From NCBI GenBank assembly GCA_922989275.2, contig OV277864.1, positions 45,383,550 to 45,447,549 on the forward strand: a DNA stretch of 64,000 bases, given 5' to 3'. Under the pieces are notes generated by a model. The model searched no databases. It saw only the letters and a program-made list of their open reading frames with translations, and was not told the DNA's origin. This stretch comes from Gari tellinella (lineage: Eukaryota > Mollusca > Bivalvia > Cardiida > Psammobiidae). Below are positions 11,100 through 22,568 of the stretch, piece by piece (within the stretch, counting starts at the first letter, position 1; each line of letters starts with the position of its first letter). Made by a program: the position numbers and the translations under genes.

Positions 11100-11320
11100 G
11101 TCCGTCTTACGAAACGTCGTACGACAAAACCGGTCGTACATGAAAGTCAAAACCGTAAAATACTTCTTATTTCTTATTTCTCCTATTTATGATGTCTGGT
11201 GATATCTCTTTGAAGTCGTATTTTGTTTTCATTATCTAAGATGGAGAAATAGATACTTATTGAGAATATTAGTATCTGACTTACGACAATATTTGTCGTA
11301 CTAAGTTTTGTAAGACGGAC
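11100..11320. mobile_element. Type-F palindromic element (variant ends)
   Basis: TIRs gtccgtcttacgaaa / ttttgtaagacggac. Contains the paired 'gtcgtacgacaaaa' and 'cgacaatatttgtcgtac' blocks and a central 'gatatctctttgaagtcg' derived from the GACATCTC/GAGATGTC stem of type F. Confidence 0.7.
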
Positions 11321-12764
11321 TTAATATTCACAATATACACAGCATTACATTTTATTGTAAACCCTAATGAGACAACGCGAATGCTGATCTTCGTCTAACC
11401 AACTCGTTCAATAAATTTAATACTTAAAAGTACTCATTCAATATTTATATAAATTGTTAAATTCAACTCTAAATATGTAAATATAGACTAAACTTAATTC
11501 TAATTCGAAACTGGACTTGTCTTTCTGAAGTTTCAGGGAGAATGAGTTAAACCCGTAATACAGACATTTATGTAGGCCCTTTGTACGAGGGAGGTGGTTT
11601 TCAAGATACACACAGTAGATCCGTGTATTTTTAAATATATGTACAGAATATCGAAGTTCGAACGATTCCAATTGGGACGGAACGACTGTAAGCATTCTGT
11701 AGAATTACCCTCTCTTGAATGCACAATTACAACATTTAATTGAATATCAATAGGAAGTGAAAACACAGTAATTAAGGCTTTATGTTAATACCCTAAGAGC
11801 AACAGGAATATGTCGTTCATAATGTTAGCTGTAATAATTATTTCTATTTACATTAAAAAATTGCACATTTTTAATTCAGGTTCTAAATTGAAAATAAATA
11901 GAAGTAATTGGAGAAAGTTTTCGTGTTCTATTTGATTGTACAAATTACTTTCTATTCTCACGATTTACTTGTAACAATTGTCTCGGGTGCTGAAGCTTCT
12001 GCATTCAGCCTTCTTTCTTTCGTTAACCTCTTAAGGTTGTATCAAACTCATGAATTTGGGAAATTTTCAAGGTATATGAAAACACTCTATGATGATTTTG
12101 TACTGAAGAGCTATTTAAGATGAATGACAAAATAGAAAAGGTGTACATATTGGTGAACAACTTTTGGCTCTACAGCAATGTAAATTTTACCCCACGCACT
12201 TTTTCTTATTTTGTCCTTTTCAAACAGTCCGCTTCAATAATAACCAATTCAGATGAAAACAAACATGATAATTTGGTTTTGTATCATTTATTTCATGTCT
12301 ATGGTAGTATTTCTGATCACAAAAACAAATTCAAGACAAAACAGGCACCAAATGTGAAATTTATAAAGCTCTCAATATCATCGATATGGTACTTTTTGTA
12401 ATTTTTGTAAAGGGATATAACTCTTTTTTTCTTCAAAATCTCAAAATTTTCAACACTTACCTATCAATTTCTTTTCATATTTTGAATTGTATGGATTTTC
12501 ATCACGTAGAATATAAGAAAAAAAAACAACGCATATCTATAAAATGAAAATAAAATACAACTTCTCTAAATTGTTATCTATTTCTTAGACTTTTGGTTGC
12601 TCACTGTTTGGAACCTGCTCGACAGGCCGAGTTACACACACGAGGTAATCTGGAAATGAATACACAACTAATATTATTCAGGACTTAACGTTAGAGATTT
12701 CATTCAACGATCATTTGCAAAACGATTTTCACAAAAAACATTAAATGGTTAATAGTAGAGCCGC
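11321..12764. other. AT-rich spacer, no gene supported
   Basis: Several short open frames occur (up to 93 codons at 12120-12401), but they have low-complexity, AT-driven composition and no recognisable motif. Half of a core-P arm may remain near 12607-12635. Confidence 0.45.
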
Positions 12765-12957
12765 TGTAATTATATTTACCCATTATACATAACATAAAAG
12801 TAGAAGAACTTTTCCCATTTGATCTTTCAGCTCATTTAATCTTATTTGGCACCCCTAATCCCCTAGAGGCATGAATTACTTCTAATGCAATTTACATATA
12901 TTGCATACGGGTTTCAAAACGCTATGTCAAGACAACTCTATAACCTTTTGCTCCGCA
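12765..12957. repeat. Direct repeat copy 1 (pair with 14620-14815)
   Basis: 'tcagctcatttaatc', 'ggcacccctaatccc', 'agaggcatgaattact' and 'ttacatatattgcata' recur in the same order and spacing at 14620-14815. Function unknown. Confidence 0.75.
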
Positions 12958-12993
12958 TAAGCTTTATAGGATGTATAGAAGCACAATTGGAAA

Positions 12994-13202
12994 AAGTGGA
13001 GAATATGCTATTATTTCCATTTTAAACTCAAACGAAACGCATACGCATTGCAATTAAATCAGAAAATGTCACTTTTAAGAACATTCTTACGATTATTTTT
13101 TAACTGAGTGGCATATTTGGATAGAAGACCCCAAACTGTTTATAACTGAGATAATAGTTACAGCGTAAACGCGTGAAGTTGAATAACGTCTTCTCAACTG
13201 TA
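12994..13202 (-). mobile_element. Type-C MITE, reversed and degenerate
   Basis: Begins 'agtggagaatatgctatt' and ends 'gcgtaaacgcg...aataacgtcttctcaactg' before TA. The left hairpin arm is lost; only 'cccaaactgtttat' remains near 13130. Confidence 0.7.
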
Positions 13203-13239
13203 TTCATGGATCAATAGTGTTTAACCACATGTTGCAGAC

Positions 13240-13491
13240 TTAACCCTTTCCCCCATAGAAGCGACTTTAAGGGTATTCAATTTATTCCTCCGCTGAAGAA
13301 AATAGTTCCAGTTTACACCCTCATGAACAATTACCATTACAAATATTTTATATAGTCTAGCAGATTTTAGCTTAAAGCAGGCTGAAAGTAAAGCAGAATG
13401 TGCCTTAAGACACATTCTGCTTTACTTTCAACGTGCTTTAAGTGGTCACCTGTTTTCACAGCTAGAAACAGGCTATTGGGTAAAGGGTTAA
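13240..13491. mobile_element. Type-B TTAA MITE
   Basis: TTAACCCTTTCCCCCATAG ... CTATTGGGTAAAGGGTTAA with core-Q hairpin 13371-13441. The stem reads GAATGTGCC / GACACATTC instead of GAATGCGCC / GGCGCATTC: both arms carry the same change. Confidence 0.88.
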
Positions 13492-13654
13492 GCAAATAAT
13501 CAAAGTAAAGCAAAAAGCTCGGAAAGGTATTCTTGTTATTCATGTAATTTTAAATTTTGCATATGGAGAAAAGGGTTAAACTTCTTTACTGAATAAACAG
13601 GGATAGGTTTAATGTAAAATTTAATTTAAATTTGTTCATCGTGATCTACATTTT

Positions 13655-13866
13655 AACATTTATCCTGCCGATTGCGACTTGACTGGTATTTGCAAACAGT
13701 TGTGGTCCTGATCAGACGTGACGTAATGCAGCGTCATATATTGATTAAAACTGTTTGGCAACCGTGCATACGTTTGTTTTTACCTAAACAAACAAACAAA
13801 ATTAAATTGACAAATTTTGTACAAGATTATTTCAAAACAGACGATATTACGGGAGAGTAGGGGTAA
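13655..13866. mobile_element. Degenerate TTAA MITE with core P
   Basis: 'ttaacatttatcctgccg' and 'cgggagagtaggggtaa' look like decayed TIRs. An imperfect hairpin spans 13693-13763 (gcaaacagttgtggtcctga / attaaaactgtttggc). Subtype uncertain. Confidence 0.5.
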
Positions 13867-13897
13867 AATATGTTTACGACCACAAACTACACTACAT

Positions 13898-14144
13898 GGG
13901 CCCGTTTCATAAAACTTCGTACGACAAAAACGGTCGTAAGTCCAAACTTTAAAATACTTTAAATTACTGATTTCTTCTATCTAATCCTGTCTTGTGACAT
14001 CTCATTGGAATCGTCTTATCTTTTCAAGACGATTCCAAAGAGATGTCACAAGACAGGATTAGATGGAGAAATAAATACAAATTGAGACTTTTATAATCTG
14101 ACTTACGACAACATTTATCATACGAAGTTTTATGAAACGGGCCC
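13898..14144. mobile_element. Type-F palindromic element, near-perfect foldback
   Basis: Starts GGGCCCGTTTCATAAAAC and ends with its complement. Almost the whole 247 bp folds on itself: CTAATCCTGTCTTGTGACAT pairs with ATGTCACAAGACAGGATTAG, and GAATCGTCTTATC with TTTCAAGACGATTC at the apex. CAT flanks both ends, a possible 3-bp target duplication. Confidence 0.88.
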
Positions 14145-14296
14145 CATATGTTTTATTGAAATGGTAAGTATTAACGTATAGACTGAAGTATGGTAACTCA
14201 ACAACATTTTTATTCGTACAATTACTAGTCCCTACAAACGTCAACTTCATTTGCATTTGCAAACAGTTAGGATCGGAACAAATGTTGACTCTTGGA

Positions 14297-14508
14297 CCGG
14301 TCTTACGAAACGTCGTACCACAATTTTACCGGTCGTAAGTCAAAAAAACGTCTTATCCTGTCTTGTGACATCTCTATGGAATCGTGTTTTAAAAACGATT
14401 CCAAAGAGATGTTACATGAGAGAATTAGATAGAGAAATAAGTAATAATTGAAAATTTTAGAATCTTACTTACGACCATTTTTTGTCTAATGACGTTTCGT
14501 AAGTCGGG
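14297..14508. mobile_element. Type-F element (variant)
   Basis: CCGGTCTTACGAAACGTCG ... GACGTTTCGTAAGTCGGG ends, with the same TCCTGTCTTGTGACATCTC inner stem. It lies beside 'gcaaacagttaggatc' (14256) and 'ccaggatcac' (14510), so it may have landed in a core-P hairpin. Confidence 0.72.
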
Positions 14509-14619
14509 CACCAGGATCACGACCGTACGTTTCATCAATAACACTGACTTAATTAGAGATGTACACGCCAACGGGATTACAATCAAGGTTGCGATATCGT
14601 TGAAATCCACTGTTTAATG

Positions 14620-14815
14620 TATTGTAATTACATTTACCATAAGGACGTCACTTAAAAGCAGCAACAGTTACTCTTAAGCTAGTGTCAGCTCATTTAATCG
14701 AATATGGCATCATTAATCCCCCAGAGGCATCACCTATTTCTCATACAATTACATATCTTGCATAAATGCTACCAAATCCTATTTCAAGATAACCCGTTGA
14801 ACTACTTTTCTAAGC
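14620..14815. repeat. Direct repeat copy 2 (pair with 12765-12957)
   Basis: Parallel to 12765-12957. Each copy is followed by a different MITE (type C after copy 1, type A after copy 2), so those insertions post-date the duplication. Confidence 0.75.
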
Positions 14816-14846
14816 ACACACGCATTCAATTTATTTTATTGGTGGT

Positions 14847-15063
14847 TTAACCGCTTCACTGCCGTGACGTCATCAATTTTAAACAATTGTCGTCTGCTTT
14901 TATTTCTTTAATTTTAATTTTTGCTATTTTGACTGAAGAAATATTGAAATAGGTCTCAAACAGTTTGGATCCTGATCAGACGCCGCGTTACGTGGCGTCT
15001 GATCAGGATTCAAACTGTTTGCAAAAAACTGTTGTGCTCGGGGTAAGGCAGTGAAGGGGTTAA
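14847..15063 (+). mobile_element. Type-A TTAA MITE, intact
   Basis: Good reference copy of type A. TTAACCGCTTCACTGCCGTG, TGACGTCATCA, 'aacaattgtcgtctgct', 'gaaatattgaaat', core-P hairpin 14957-15022 (GGATCCTGATCAGACGCCGC / GCGTCTGATCAGGATTC), 'gtgctcggggtaaggcagtg' and a final TTAA. Confidence 0.92.
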
Positions 15064-15622
15064 CAGCCAAATATTTGTTTCGCTACTTCGGAATGCATGT
15101 TTATCTTTCATGATATGCATTTTTTATTAAGGAGATATACATAACGTGTGTTTAGTATAAAGTTGCCACGTATTCTAAGATTTCCAAAAAACGTATATTC
15201 TTTTCGATGTTCTCTCATCACCAGTGCTGTTTGCCAAGGGGTATACGGCATACACTGTTAATATATTTCTAGCTCTTTGGAACTGCTTATACTAATGGCA
15301 TTCTGCATAAACATTTACCTAAGATACAGGAAGGTCTAGTGTAAAATATGGCTATGTTTGCACGTGTTTAATCGAAAACGGGAAATGTTAAGCTAAAGTT
15401 CAAAGCATTGCTACCTGCATTAGTTAATTCTACCATAAATTTTCAAAAAATACAATGCGCACTTCCAATAAATTAAATCCATTTTGACTAATTGGGGCTG
15501 CTCTTAACAATGTGTTTTACCAAAAGGGCAAACAGAGTAGATCATGACCAAACGGCTCATTATGGAGTCCTCTGATTTGGGCATATACTGTTTACATAGA
15601 ATGCATGTACTATATTCATGTA
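15064..15622. other. Spacer, nothing recognised
   Basis: No palindrome, coding frame or repeat match seen. Confidence 0.45.
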
Positions 15623-15624
15623 TA

Positions 15625-15868
15625 CATTGGAGAATCTGTTATTCTTTCCCAATAAACGCGTTTACGCTAAAACTATTATTTTCAGTGCAAATAGTTTGGA
15701 GTCAGATGAGACGCCGGGTAACCCGGCGTCTGATCAGGCTCCAAACTATTTGTCACCAAGATAAACATGAATATTAGAATTGTCCAAAAGTTGTACTTTT
15801 CTCGTTTTAGTGATTTGCGTTTGCGTACGTTTGCGTTTAAACGAGAAAGAATAACAGATTCGCCACTG
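15625..15868. mobile_element. Type-C TA MITE
   Basis: CATTGGAGAATCTGTTATTC ... GAATAACAGATTCGCCACTG between TA dinucleotides. Core-P hairpin 15687-15752. The arms share a G-to-A change (AAATAGTTTGGA / CCAAACTATTT) relative to other C copies. Confidence 0.9.
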
Positions 15869-15870
15869 TA

Positions 15871-17090
15871 CTGTTGGATGACTGGTATACTCATCGCTAG
15901 AGTAGAGTGAGTTTAACTACATTAATCAATCTTCTTTTGACAAGTCGTTAATTATGGTTTTATAGGTCTTGAAATGCTTTAGGCAGGATAGCAGGTATTT
16001 GAGGAATTGACTCTCTGTGGGATTTATGTCCATATATCTTCATTACGAATTGGTTGTATCCATAGTATATTCTGTGTTCATCTATATTCGCAATCATTGC
16101 ATGCAAATAATATCAGTTCGTGCGATTCAAGCACTCGTACACAGCAGTCATAATCCATACTTGGACTCGGCTATCGCCTCTTCCAAATAGGTTTAATTCT
16201 TTATTTCAGTCTCATCATGATTTACAACATATCTTTATCACAGATTTAACCATTTTCAAAGTATATCATGCCGTTCATAATATGAACTATAAGAGACTAT
16301 TACAATTTTGCAAATAATTACTATAAACATAGCAAAATTATACATAATAAAATGTATACATTCTCCATTAATATTGCAAACAAGACTCTTTATATGGACC
16401 ATGTTTGCTACAGCATGTACTCGTCCAATAGAATGCAGTATTGTACTCAACACTGTTAAGTAACCTCATATACATGTAGTGGATGTATTAGAGTTTATAT
16501 TTACAAATACATGCACGTAGTTGTCTCTTATTATGTTTGCCTCACTGATACAGGGAAGGTGTGTGCACACGTATTTCTAGAGAGTATGTAGAGAAGCACG
16601 TCAAAATCACTAAAATGTTTATACATTTCAACAACAATGACATTGACTTGATATTCTGTGATGTTACATATTCTAATTGAAACTCTTAAAACTTCCGAAT
16701 ACGGCCCGGAATAGCTCATTAAACGCAAAAAACATTATAACACATTAAATAACATTTATATACCATTCAGTATTGCTTTTAAGACTAGATGCATATATTC
16801 TACATGTAATGTATACCAAAGCGAAGTATGAATGCCAATTACTAATTGTCACAGATACATTGTACCTCTTCAATTCAGATATGGATATGTTTCGACAGAC
16901 AAGCTCGTCCAGGTGTCCTAACTAACGTTGGTTAAATGAATATAAACGAACATAATTATTGCGTCTACTAACACTCGACATTCACATACGTTTATGTTTA
17001 TGCCGGATACCCGTCTAATCAGGATCCCATATGGCAATTAATCTAACTTTGAAACTAAATTTGACTGCTTGCAATAATGAACCTTATCAT
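15871..17090. other. Spacer, nothing recognised
   Basis: AT-rich; short frames only (65 codons or fewer) with no motif. A core-P scrap ('gtctaatcaggatccc') lies near 17014-17030. Confidence 0.45.
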
Positions 17091-17098
17091 TTCTTCAA

Positions 17099-17560
17099 TC
17101 ATTTTGGATCCAAATCAGACATCGAGTAATTCAGTTCAGCATCAAAACTCTTCGCCATTCATATTAAGTTGTTTCCTTTATCAAAAACGTCTTAAAATGA
17201 TTTTCTCGAAGAAACACTATTTCAAGTGAACGATAGTATACAAGTTACAACTAGCCTTAGAAAAGTTTCAGTTTGGTCTGCATCACAATATTCGCCTAGA
17301 AAGTATTGTGCTGGAATGCAAATTATACTGCCTTTTCTCGTCTAATTTTCAACAGGACCGGGTCAGTCTTAACTAATTTACCAACCGATATCAATATGAA
17401 TTGGTATAAATCAATAGCAGCCTTTATAAATTTGCAGAAAAGCAATTTACAACAAAGAAAATACTTTAATGTTGACAGACCACTTGAAAGGTGATTTCTT
17501 AGATTGAATAGTTTAATTTGAATCGTTAAGCGGGATTTGCCCGAATTACTCTCGAAATTA
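17099..17560. repeat. Old dispersed repeat (pair with 27476-27950)
   Basis: A decayed core-P hairpin (17099-17150) is followed by a tract sharing 'cttaac.aatt..gcaaccgatatca', 'gaatcaata' and 'ggcagtttacaacaaag'-like blocks with 27750-27950. No TIRs found. Confidence 0.5.
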
Positions 17561-17655
17561 ATACAGACACATTAATTATACTCTGGATCAATGCAGACTA
17601 AGTCATGCACTTAAGAATGTCTGCTTTATTAAACTAATTTATATCATGGCCTTTA

Positions 17656-17868
17656 TTAAACCCTTTAGCTCTCAATGACGCTTAAAAGCGTGTTGGCAGA
17701 CAGTTTGGAGCTGATCAGACGCCGAGTTACGCGGCGTCTGATCAGGATCCAAACTGTTCGACACTCGTTTTGAAATTTCTTCAGTCATACTGTTTATTTT
17801 TTAACCTTGAAATGGCATTACAAACAACAAAATTGAAGCAGACGACAATGAACCGGTGAAGGGGTAAA
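17656..17868 (+). mobile_element. Type-I TTAA-like MITE
   Basis: 'ttaaaccctttagctctcaatgacgctt' order at the left, core-P hairpin 17696-17760, then 'caaacaacaaaattgaagca' and 'gacgacaatgaaccggtgaaggggtaaa'. Same layout as 34045-34246. Confidence 0.75.
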
Positions 17869-17973
17869 AATTGCACGAACTATTTGGCAGTGAAAGGGAT
17901 AACGTAGAAAAAATTTTGGGAATTCACAAGCAGTTTAAAACAAGAAATACTCTACAAATTCACTGTGCATACT

Positions 17974-18240
17974 TACCCTTTCACCGCCGTCTATTGGATT
18001 TTTATCAATTTCAAAGTCTTGGGTTTTAGAGATTTCGTCTGAATCAACAAGCACATAAGTGACATACGTCTGAGATCGTATATATTATTTGCAACTTTTA
18101 ATGCAGTAGAGTTGGATGGTTTATATTGGCGTTCAATCAGGATTCAAACTGTGACACACTATAATCGTGCTTTTGCTCAATCTAAAATATCATGATAATC
18201 CTATTATAAGTTGTTCTTAACGATATATTTTAATGCTTCA
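17974..18240. mobile_element. Degenerate type-A/H-like MITE
   Basis: 'ttaccctttcaccgccgtc' resembles a TTAA-MITE left end, and 'caatcaggattcaaactgtg' (18140-18160) is a remnant right arm of core P. The right end is not identified. Confidence 0.4.
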
Positions 18241-18272
18241 TTTATTCACGAAGAACCAACAAATTAAAAGTA

Positions 18273-18462
18273 CAGGAGAATTCGTTTCTTTCAAAGTAAA
18301 CGCGTTCTGCCTAAACGATGTTTGTGTGATTAAAAAAATGTTTGGAGCTATATCAGACGCCGGGAAGACTCAAAACTGTTTATCACCCAAATTAAATTTA
18401 TATAGTTAAGAGCATTGCGTTTACGTTTCTTTAAACGGCAAAGTATAATGTATTCGTCACTG
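18273..18462. mobile_element. Type-C MITE, degenerate
   Basis: 'caggagaattcgtttctttc', 'aaacgcgttctgcctaaac', a shortened hairpin (18338-18383), and 'ctttaaacggcaaagtataatg...cgtcactg' before TA. Internal deletions make it about 190 bp. Confidence 0.7.
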
Positions 18463-18550
18463 TAGGTACTGTGTTTGACTAGCTCAGTATTTTCACTGTC
18501 CTATTAGTTGACAGTTACTAGGATCTTTTCTTACATCAGTATTTCAATTA

Positions 18551-18919
18551 CAGCGCTCCCTCTCTACAACGGCCCTCCCAACAACGACTCCCTCCTTACA
18601 ACGACCATTGCCTCTATTCCCTAAACAGGACAATTATGTCTTACGTTTTTACTGCTGCAATATTGTCTGCTTATAATTGTCGTCTGCTGTTTTTCTCAAA
18701 GTTATATATTAGTGAATATTTTGATAGAATAAAATATAATGACGAGTGACAAACAGTTTGGATCCAGATCAGACGCCGCGTTACGCGGCATCTGATCTGG
18801 ATTTAAGCTGTTTGCACGTGTAACTTAAGTCTTAATGGTCCCTCCCTACAACGACTCCCTCCGAACAACATACACAATAGGTGTCTCCCATTGAGTGTCG
18901 TTGTAGAGAGGGAGCACTG
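18551..18919. mobile_element. Type-D TA MITE
   Basis: CAGCGCTCCCTCTCTAC ... GTAGAGAGGGAGCACTG between TA dinucleotides. Subterminal 'caacgactccctcc' blocks occur on both sides and core-P hairpin at 18748-18816. About 370 bp, complete. Confidence 0.88.
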
Positions 18920-18921
18920 TA

Positions 18922-19510
18922 TGTGCTACAGTAAGATTCTTTTTTTACAACCATTATATTATGTTGCGTATGTGGTGTTTTAGACAGATGACTGCTGAAA
19001 GCAAGGTAAAACCAAAACCGAAAAATTCTGTTTCACATTGCTTTAAAATGCCACATGTCTTTTATACGACTATTTTGCCTCCTTTGAGAGGTTCGTCTGT
19101 CTATAAATGGCGTTTCATAGATTCAAGAACGATCACTCGGTATTTTTTCTGGCTTTGGAAGAAACTAAGTTTGCACAAAACACAAAAAGACGTGTTCGTC
19201 CCATAGGGCATTGGGAACGGTTTAAGTGATAATCTGCTGGTTTCATGCTTGTTGCCCGAAGGAAGATTGTGTCACTTTCATTCCATTAACTCTTTGCACG
19301 CTAACTGTGAAACGGTGAATACCTATGCAAAGAGTTTGGATCCAGTTGGGACACATAGTAGCTTCTTGTCTTATCATTTTCTAAACGGCTTGATTCTTTG
19401 ACTCTATTTTTGAAAAATAAATTGCATAAGACTTTGGAAATTAGAACAGCGGCGAGCGACAATTGTCTCCGATGAAACACAACTGAGCGTTCACAAAGAG
19501 TTATATGGAT
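18922..19510. other. Spacer, nothing firm
   Basis: An 81-codon frame at 18961-19206 has no recognisable motif. A core-P scrap ('gtttggatccagttggga') lies near 19332. Confidence 0.4.
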
Positions 19511-19517
19511 ATACTGC

Positions 19518-19665
19518 ATGCTGTTTCCTCATTATTCACTAGATTTATGTGACAATGAGGTAGAAAACATGTGTCCAACACTAATAACTGTCAGGTGGTT
19601 CACACATTTTGTCTGCGACAAAGACGTAAATCTCTCAATCTTACGAGACTGGCGTTTACTGTCCA
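19518..19665 (+). repeat. R1 dispersed repeat, copy 1 (diverged)
   Basis: 'ttatgtgacaatgaggtaga', 'taataactgtcaggtgg', 'ttttgtctgcgacaaagacg' and 'aaatctctcaatctt' align in order with 38885-39000, 60415-60530 and 31660-31750. The open frame here is in a different frame from those at 38899 and 60428. Confidence 0.65.
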
Positions 19666-19766
19666 AACGCTTCGAAACCCATGAAATGTTATGGACTGAC
19701 GTTGATACAGAAAATGTTTACATTTTGCATCTTCCTGTCTATAAAAGTTTTACAGTATATCGAAAA

Positions 19767-19914
19767 AATGAAATTAATTTTTTCGGCGTTTAAGCGAAAT
19801 AAACGACAGAACATGATCGGCATATTCCAAGAATCGCGCTAGCGATTCATGGTAAATTTTCCGATCATTTTCTGTCGTTTATTTTGCTTAAACGGCGAAC
19901 AAATTAAGTTCATT
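19767..19914. repeat. 147-bp imperfect palindrome (MITE-like)
   Basis: aatgaaattaatt ... aattaagttcatt outer arms, then GTTTAAGCGAAATAAACGAC / GTCGTTTATTTTGCTTAAAC, then ATGATCGG / CCGATCAT, with a central AATCGCGCTAGCGATT. No other copy seen in the window. Confidence 0.8.
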
Positions 19915-20282
19915 TCTTATATTTACATTACATTTGCTAAAATTTCTAATATTAAATGAACATTTTATTAGTATGCATGTATGTTCAATCCATATTAGAG
20001 GTATCTGAAAGGAACAGCCATAACGGCGTTACTGAAGCAACGCAACAAAGTGATTCGTTGAGAGCAGACCCATAAGCCCTGCCTCCTTTGCGAAAATATC
20101 CACAAGTCCGACCCTCTCGAGAAATAGCTTTTACATGTAAATATAGCCAAAACAACATTGCTTCCAACACAGTGTTCATTTTATTTTAGAAACATGTCAA
20201 CTTCTTCAAGTACAACTATCGGTAAATAGATACTATTTTCAACAACAATTAATACATTACAGACAAGATTCGTTAATTCCAA

Positions 20283-20423
20283 CTGGCTTAAGTCAATCGA
20301 ACGTAACCATATTTCAAAGTTAAAACGCAGCTTAGCCACTTTTTAACTTTGAAACATGAGTAAGTTCAATTCAAGCGTGATCGAGTTATCATATTTCAAC
20401 GGACGAGTTCGATTTAAGCCAGA
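20283..20423. repeat. Imperfect inverted repeat
   Basis: Outer CTGGCTTAAGTCAATCGAAC pairs loosely with the complement of 'gttcgatttaagccag', and an inner TTTCAAAGTTAAAA / TTTTAACTTTGAAA is exact. Possible old MITE. Confidence 0.6.
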
Positions 20424-20600
20424 TCGAAAATTCAAAATTCGACTCTACGAATACATATAGTTTTTGTGTCATTAATACAATTTCAATTTAAGACATACAT
20501 ACATACATATAGAAATTCCTTAAACCCTTGAATACAGATATGCACTGTTTGTCATTTGTGCAATGTAACAGATTGAAGGGAAACAAACCATAGACAAGTA

Positions 20601-20846
20601 CAGTGGAGAATCTGTTATTCTTTTCCGTTTAAACGCAAACGTACGCAAACGCAAAGCGCTAAAACGTAGAAAATAACAACTTTTGGACAATTCTGATAAG
20701 TCTTGTTTATCTTGATGGCAAACAGTTTGGAGCCTGATCAGATGCCGGGTTACCCGGCCTCTGATCTGGCTCCAAACTGTTTGCACTGCGAATAATAGTT
20801 TTAGCGTAAACGCGTTTATTGGGAAAAAATAACAGATTCTCCACTG
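20601..20846 (-). mobile_element. Type-C TA MITE (reversed)
   Basis: CAGTGGAGAATCTGTTATTC ... GAATAACAGATTCTCCACTG, flanked by TA. Core-P hairpin 20718-20784 with small arm mismatches. Confidence 0.9.
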
Positions 20847-20848
20847 TA

Positions 20849-21600
20849 ACTAAACTTTGTTTGAAACTGACTTGTCTATTTGACTTTTCTTTAGTGAATG
20901 CGCTAAATAGCTATTAGCCACATCTACACGTGACATGGGATTTCGACTAACGTGGTGGTTGAAATTGCTCCAGGGCTTAGTAACCTGTCACTAAAAAACT
21001 AAACCAAATCACAATTGACACAGTTTCTTAATATAGCTCAGACATTTCTCGGCTTTCATTCGTATAAATCTCAAAGCTCGGTTTGATTGAAAGAGCCTTT
21101 AGCGAAATAACTAATTGATTAACCTTGTCCCGAGTGCAACCGTTATTTGCAAAGAAATAGTATTATGTTCTACCAAGTATGTTGAAATTTACAGAATTAA
21201 TGCAAACCAATAATAAAACATTATTTTTTAATTTGGCAAAGTATATCCAGAAAGCTTTCATCTTCCGTATTTCTATAGTTAACGATGATTAAGATGATTT
21301 GTATCTGTTACTTGGAACACTATTTATTCATACCATTATATGCAAAAACACGTCATAAGACTTAGTATGAAATATGTATGTTATTGTTATTGCGCATGCA
21401 ACGAGGTACATTGTACAAGTTGTGGAAATAAAATATTTGTTCTGTTCTGTTCTGTTTATTATGTTTCCGTAAACAGAGGCAAATATCAGTATGGGTGTTT
21501 CACAGTTTTGATCATTTTTAAATCCCAACTGTTTTACGCAATATAGGTTTACTGTAATAAACTACCGAACAACAAAAGTAAAGTTATTTACAGCATACTC
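20849..21600. other. Spacer
   Basis: Nothing recognised apart from a short (TTCTG)n run at about 21438-21458. Confidence 0.45.
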
Positions 21601-21605
21601 GATAA

Positions 21606-21835
21606 ACATATTCACCGCTACAAACTAAAGTCGACCTTGTATACAGTTTGGATAAAGATCAGATGCCGCGTTACACAATATCTGATCCGGATCCAAACTA
21701 TTTGACACTTGTGCCAATATTATTTCAGTCAAAAATTGAAGTTTGCAAAATGTTGCAGACGATAATTTTAGCAGAGGATATTTTGTCTCTAACAGGGTTT
21801 GAATATACAGTTAAATTTATTGTTGGAAGGTTTAA
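21606..21835 (+). mobile_element. Type-J TTAA-like MITE, degenerate
   Basis: 'gaccttgtatacagtttgga' with a decayed core-P hairpin (21637-21706), 'gacacttgtgccaatatt', 'aaaatgttgcagacgataat'. Same order as 57220-57435. Ends poorly preserved. Confidence 0.55.
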
Positions 21836-22035
21836 AGTTACTAATGAGCAATACTAATGAACTTAGTTTAAAACACTGAAATGCCTAGCTATACTTTGCA
21901 GTGTCGACATGCAATTATTTTACGAGCTGAAGTACTTTGAAACATGATTGTTGAGTTGTGTGAGTAACAGAATGCTTTTAACAAGTTATTTTTAATCCTT
22001 TCTAAAAATCGGTTTATGATTCCATCCGCGAAAGG

Positions 22036-22289
22036 CAGGGCTGCCATTTCTCCGGATTTTTCCTAAATCTTAGGATTTTTTTCTAGTACATGGTAGCTTA
22101 AAGCAGGCTGAAAGAAAGCAGAATGCGCATTAAGGCGCATTCTGCTTTACTTCCAGTCTGCTTTAAGCAGTCACATGCCAACAAAATTAGAAATAGGCTA
22201 TGGGGTAAAGGTACGATTCGTAAAATCGCACTTGAAAAGTGCAAATTTGGAAATCTTAAGATTGTTCATGCCAATTTATGGCAGCCCTG
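22036..22289 (+). mobile_element. Type-B2 element: core Q with CAGGGCTGCCAT ends
   Basis: TIR CAGGGCTGCCAT / ATGGCAGCCCTG. Internal 'tccggatttttcctaaatctt', core-Q hairpin about 22097-22166, 'aataggctatggggtaaagg', then 'cgattcgtaaaatcgc'. CAGGG-type ends suggest hAT, but I could not find a convincing 8-bp target duplication. Confidence 0.8.
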
Positions 22290-22568
22290 GAAACGATGTT
22301 ATTGAAAATGATTAATGTTCTCGTAGAAGGCACTTCAAGAGGTTCTCGGTTTTCAAAGGTAATGCTTCAATTGTTCAAAGTTATAAAAGTGCCTTTACAT
22401 TTGTCTATGTCAATGCTCATCGGAATTGTACTGTGGGGATAAATTGAAAACTTTCGTTACCTTAACATTGCTTTAAAATAATCGAACGTAGAATAAGTCA
22501 TGTAAATATTTCTTCTATAACTCCATGTGGTTGATTAAAGCACGTGGAAAGTAAAACCAAAAACTTTT

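Noticed and set aside
18961..19206. 81-codon frame with ATG
   Set aside because: No recognisable domain and no exon signals that I could defend.
22036..22289. 8-bp target duplication confirming hAT for type B2
   Set aside because: The 8 bases on either side do not match in either copy (22036 or 58570), so hAT is only suggested by the CAGGG ends.
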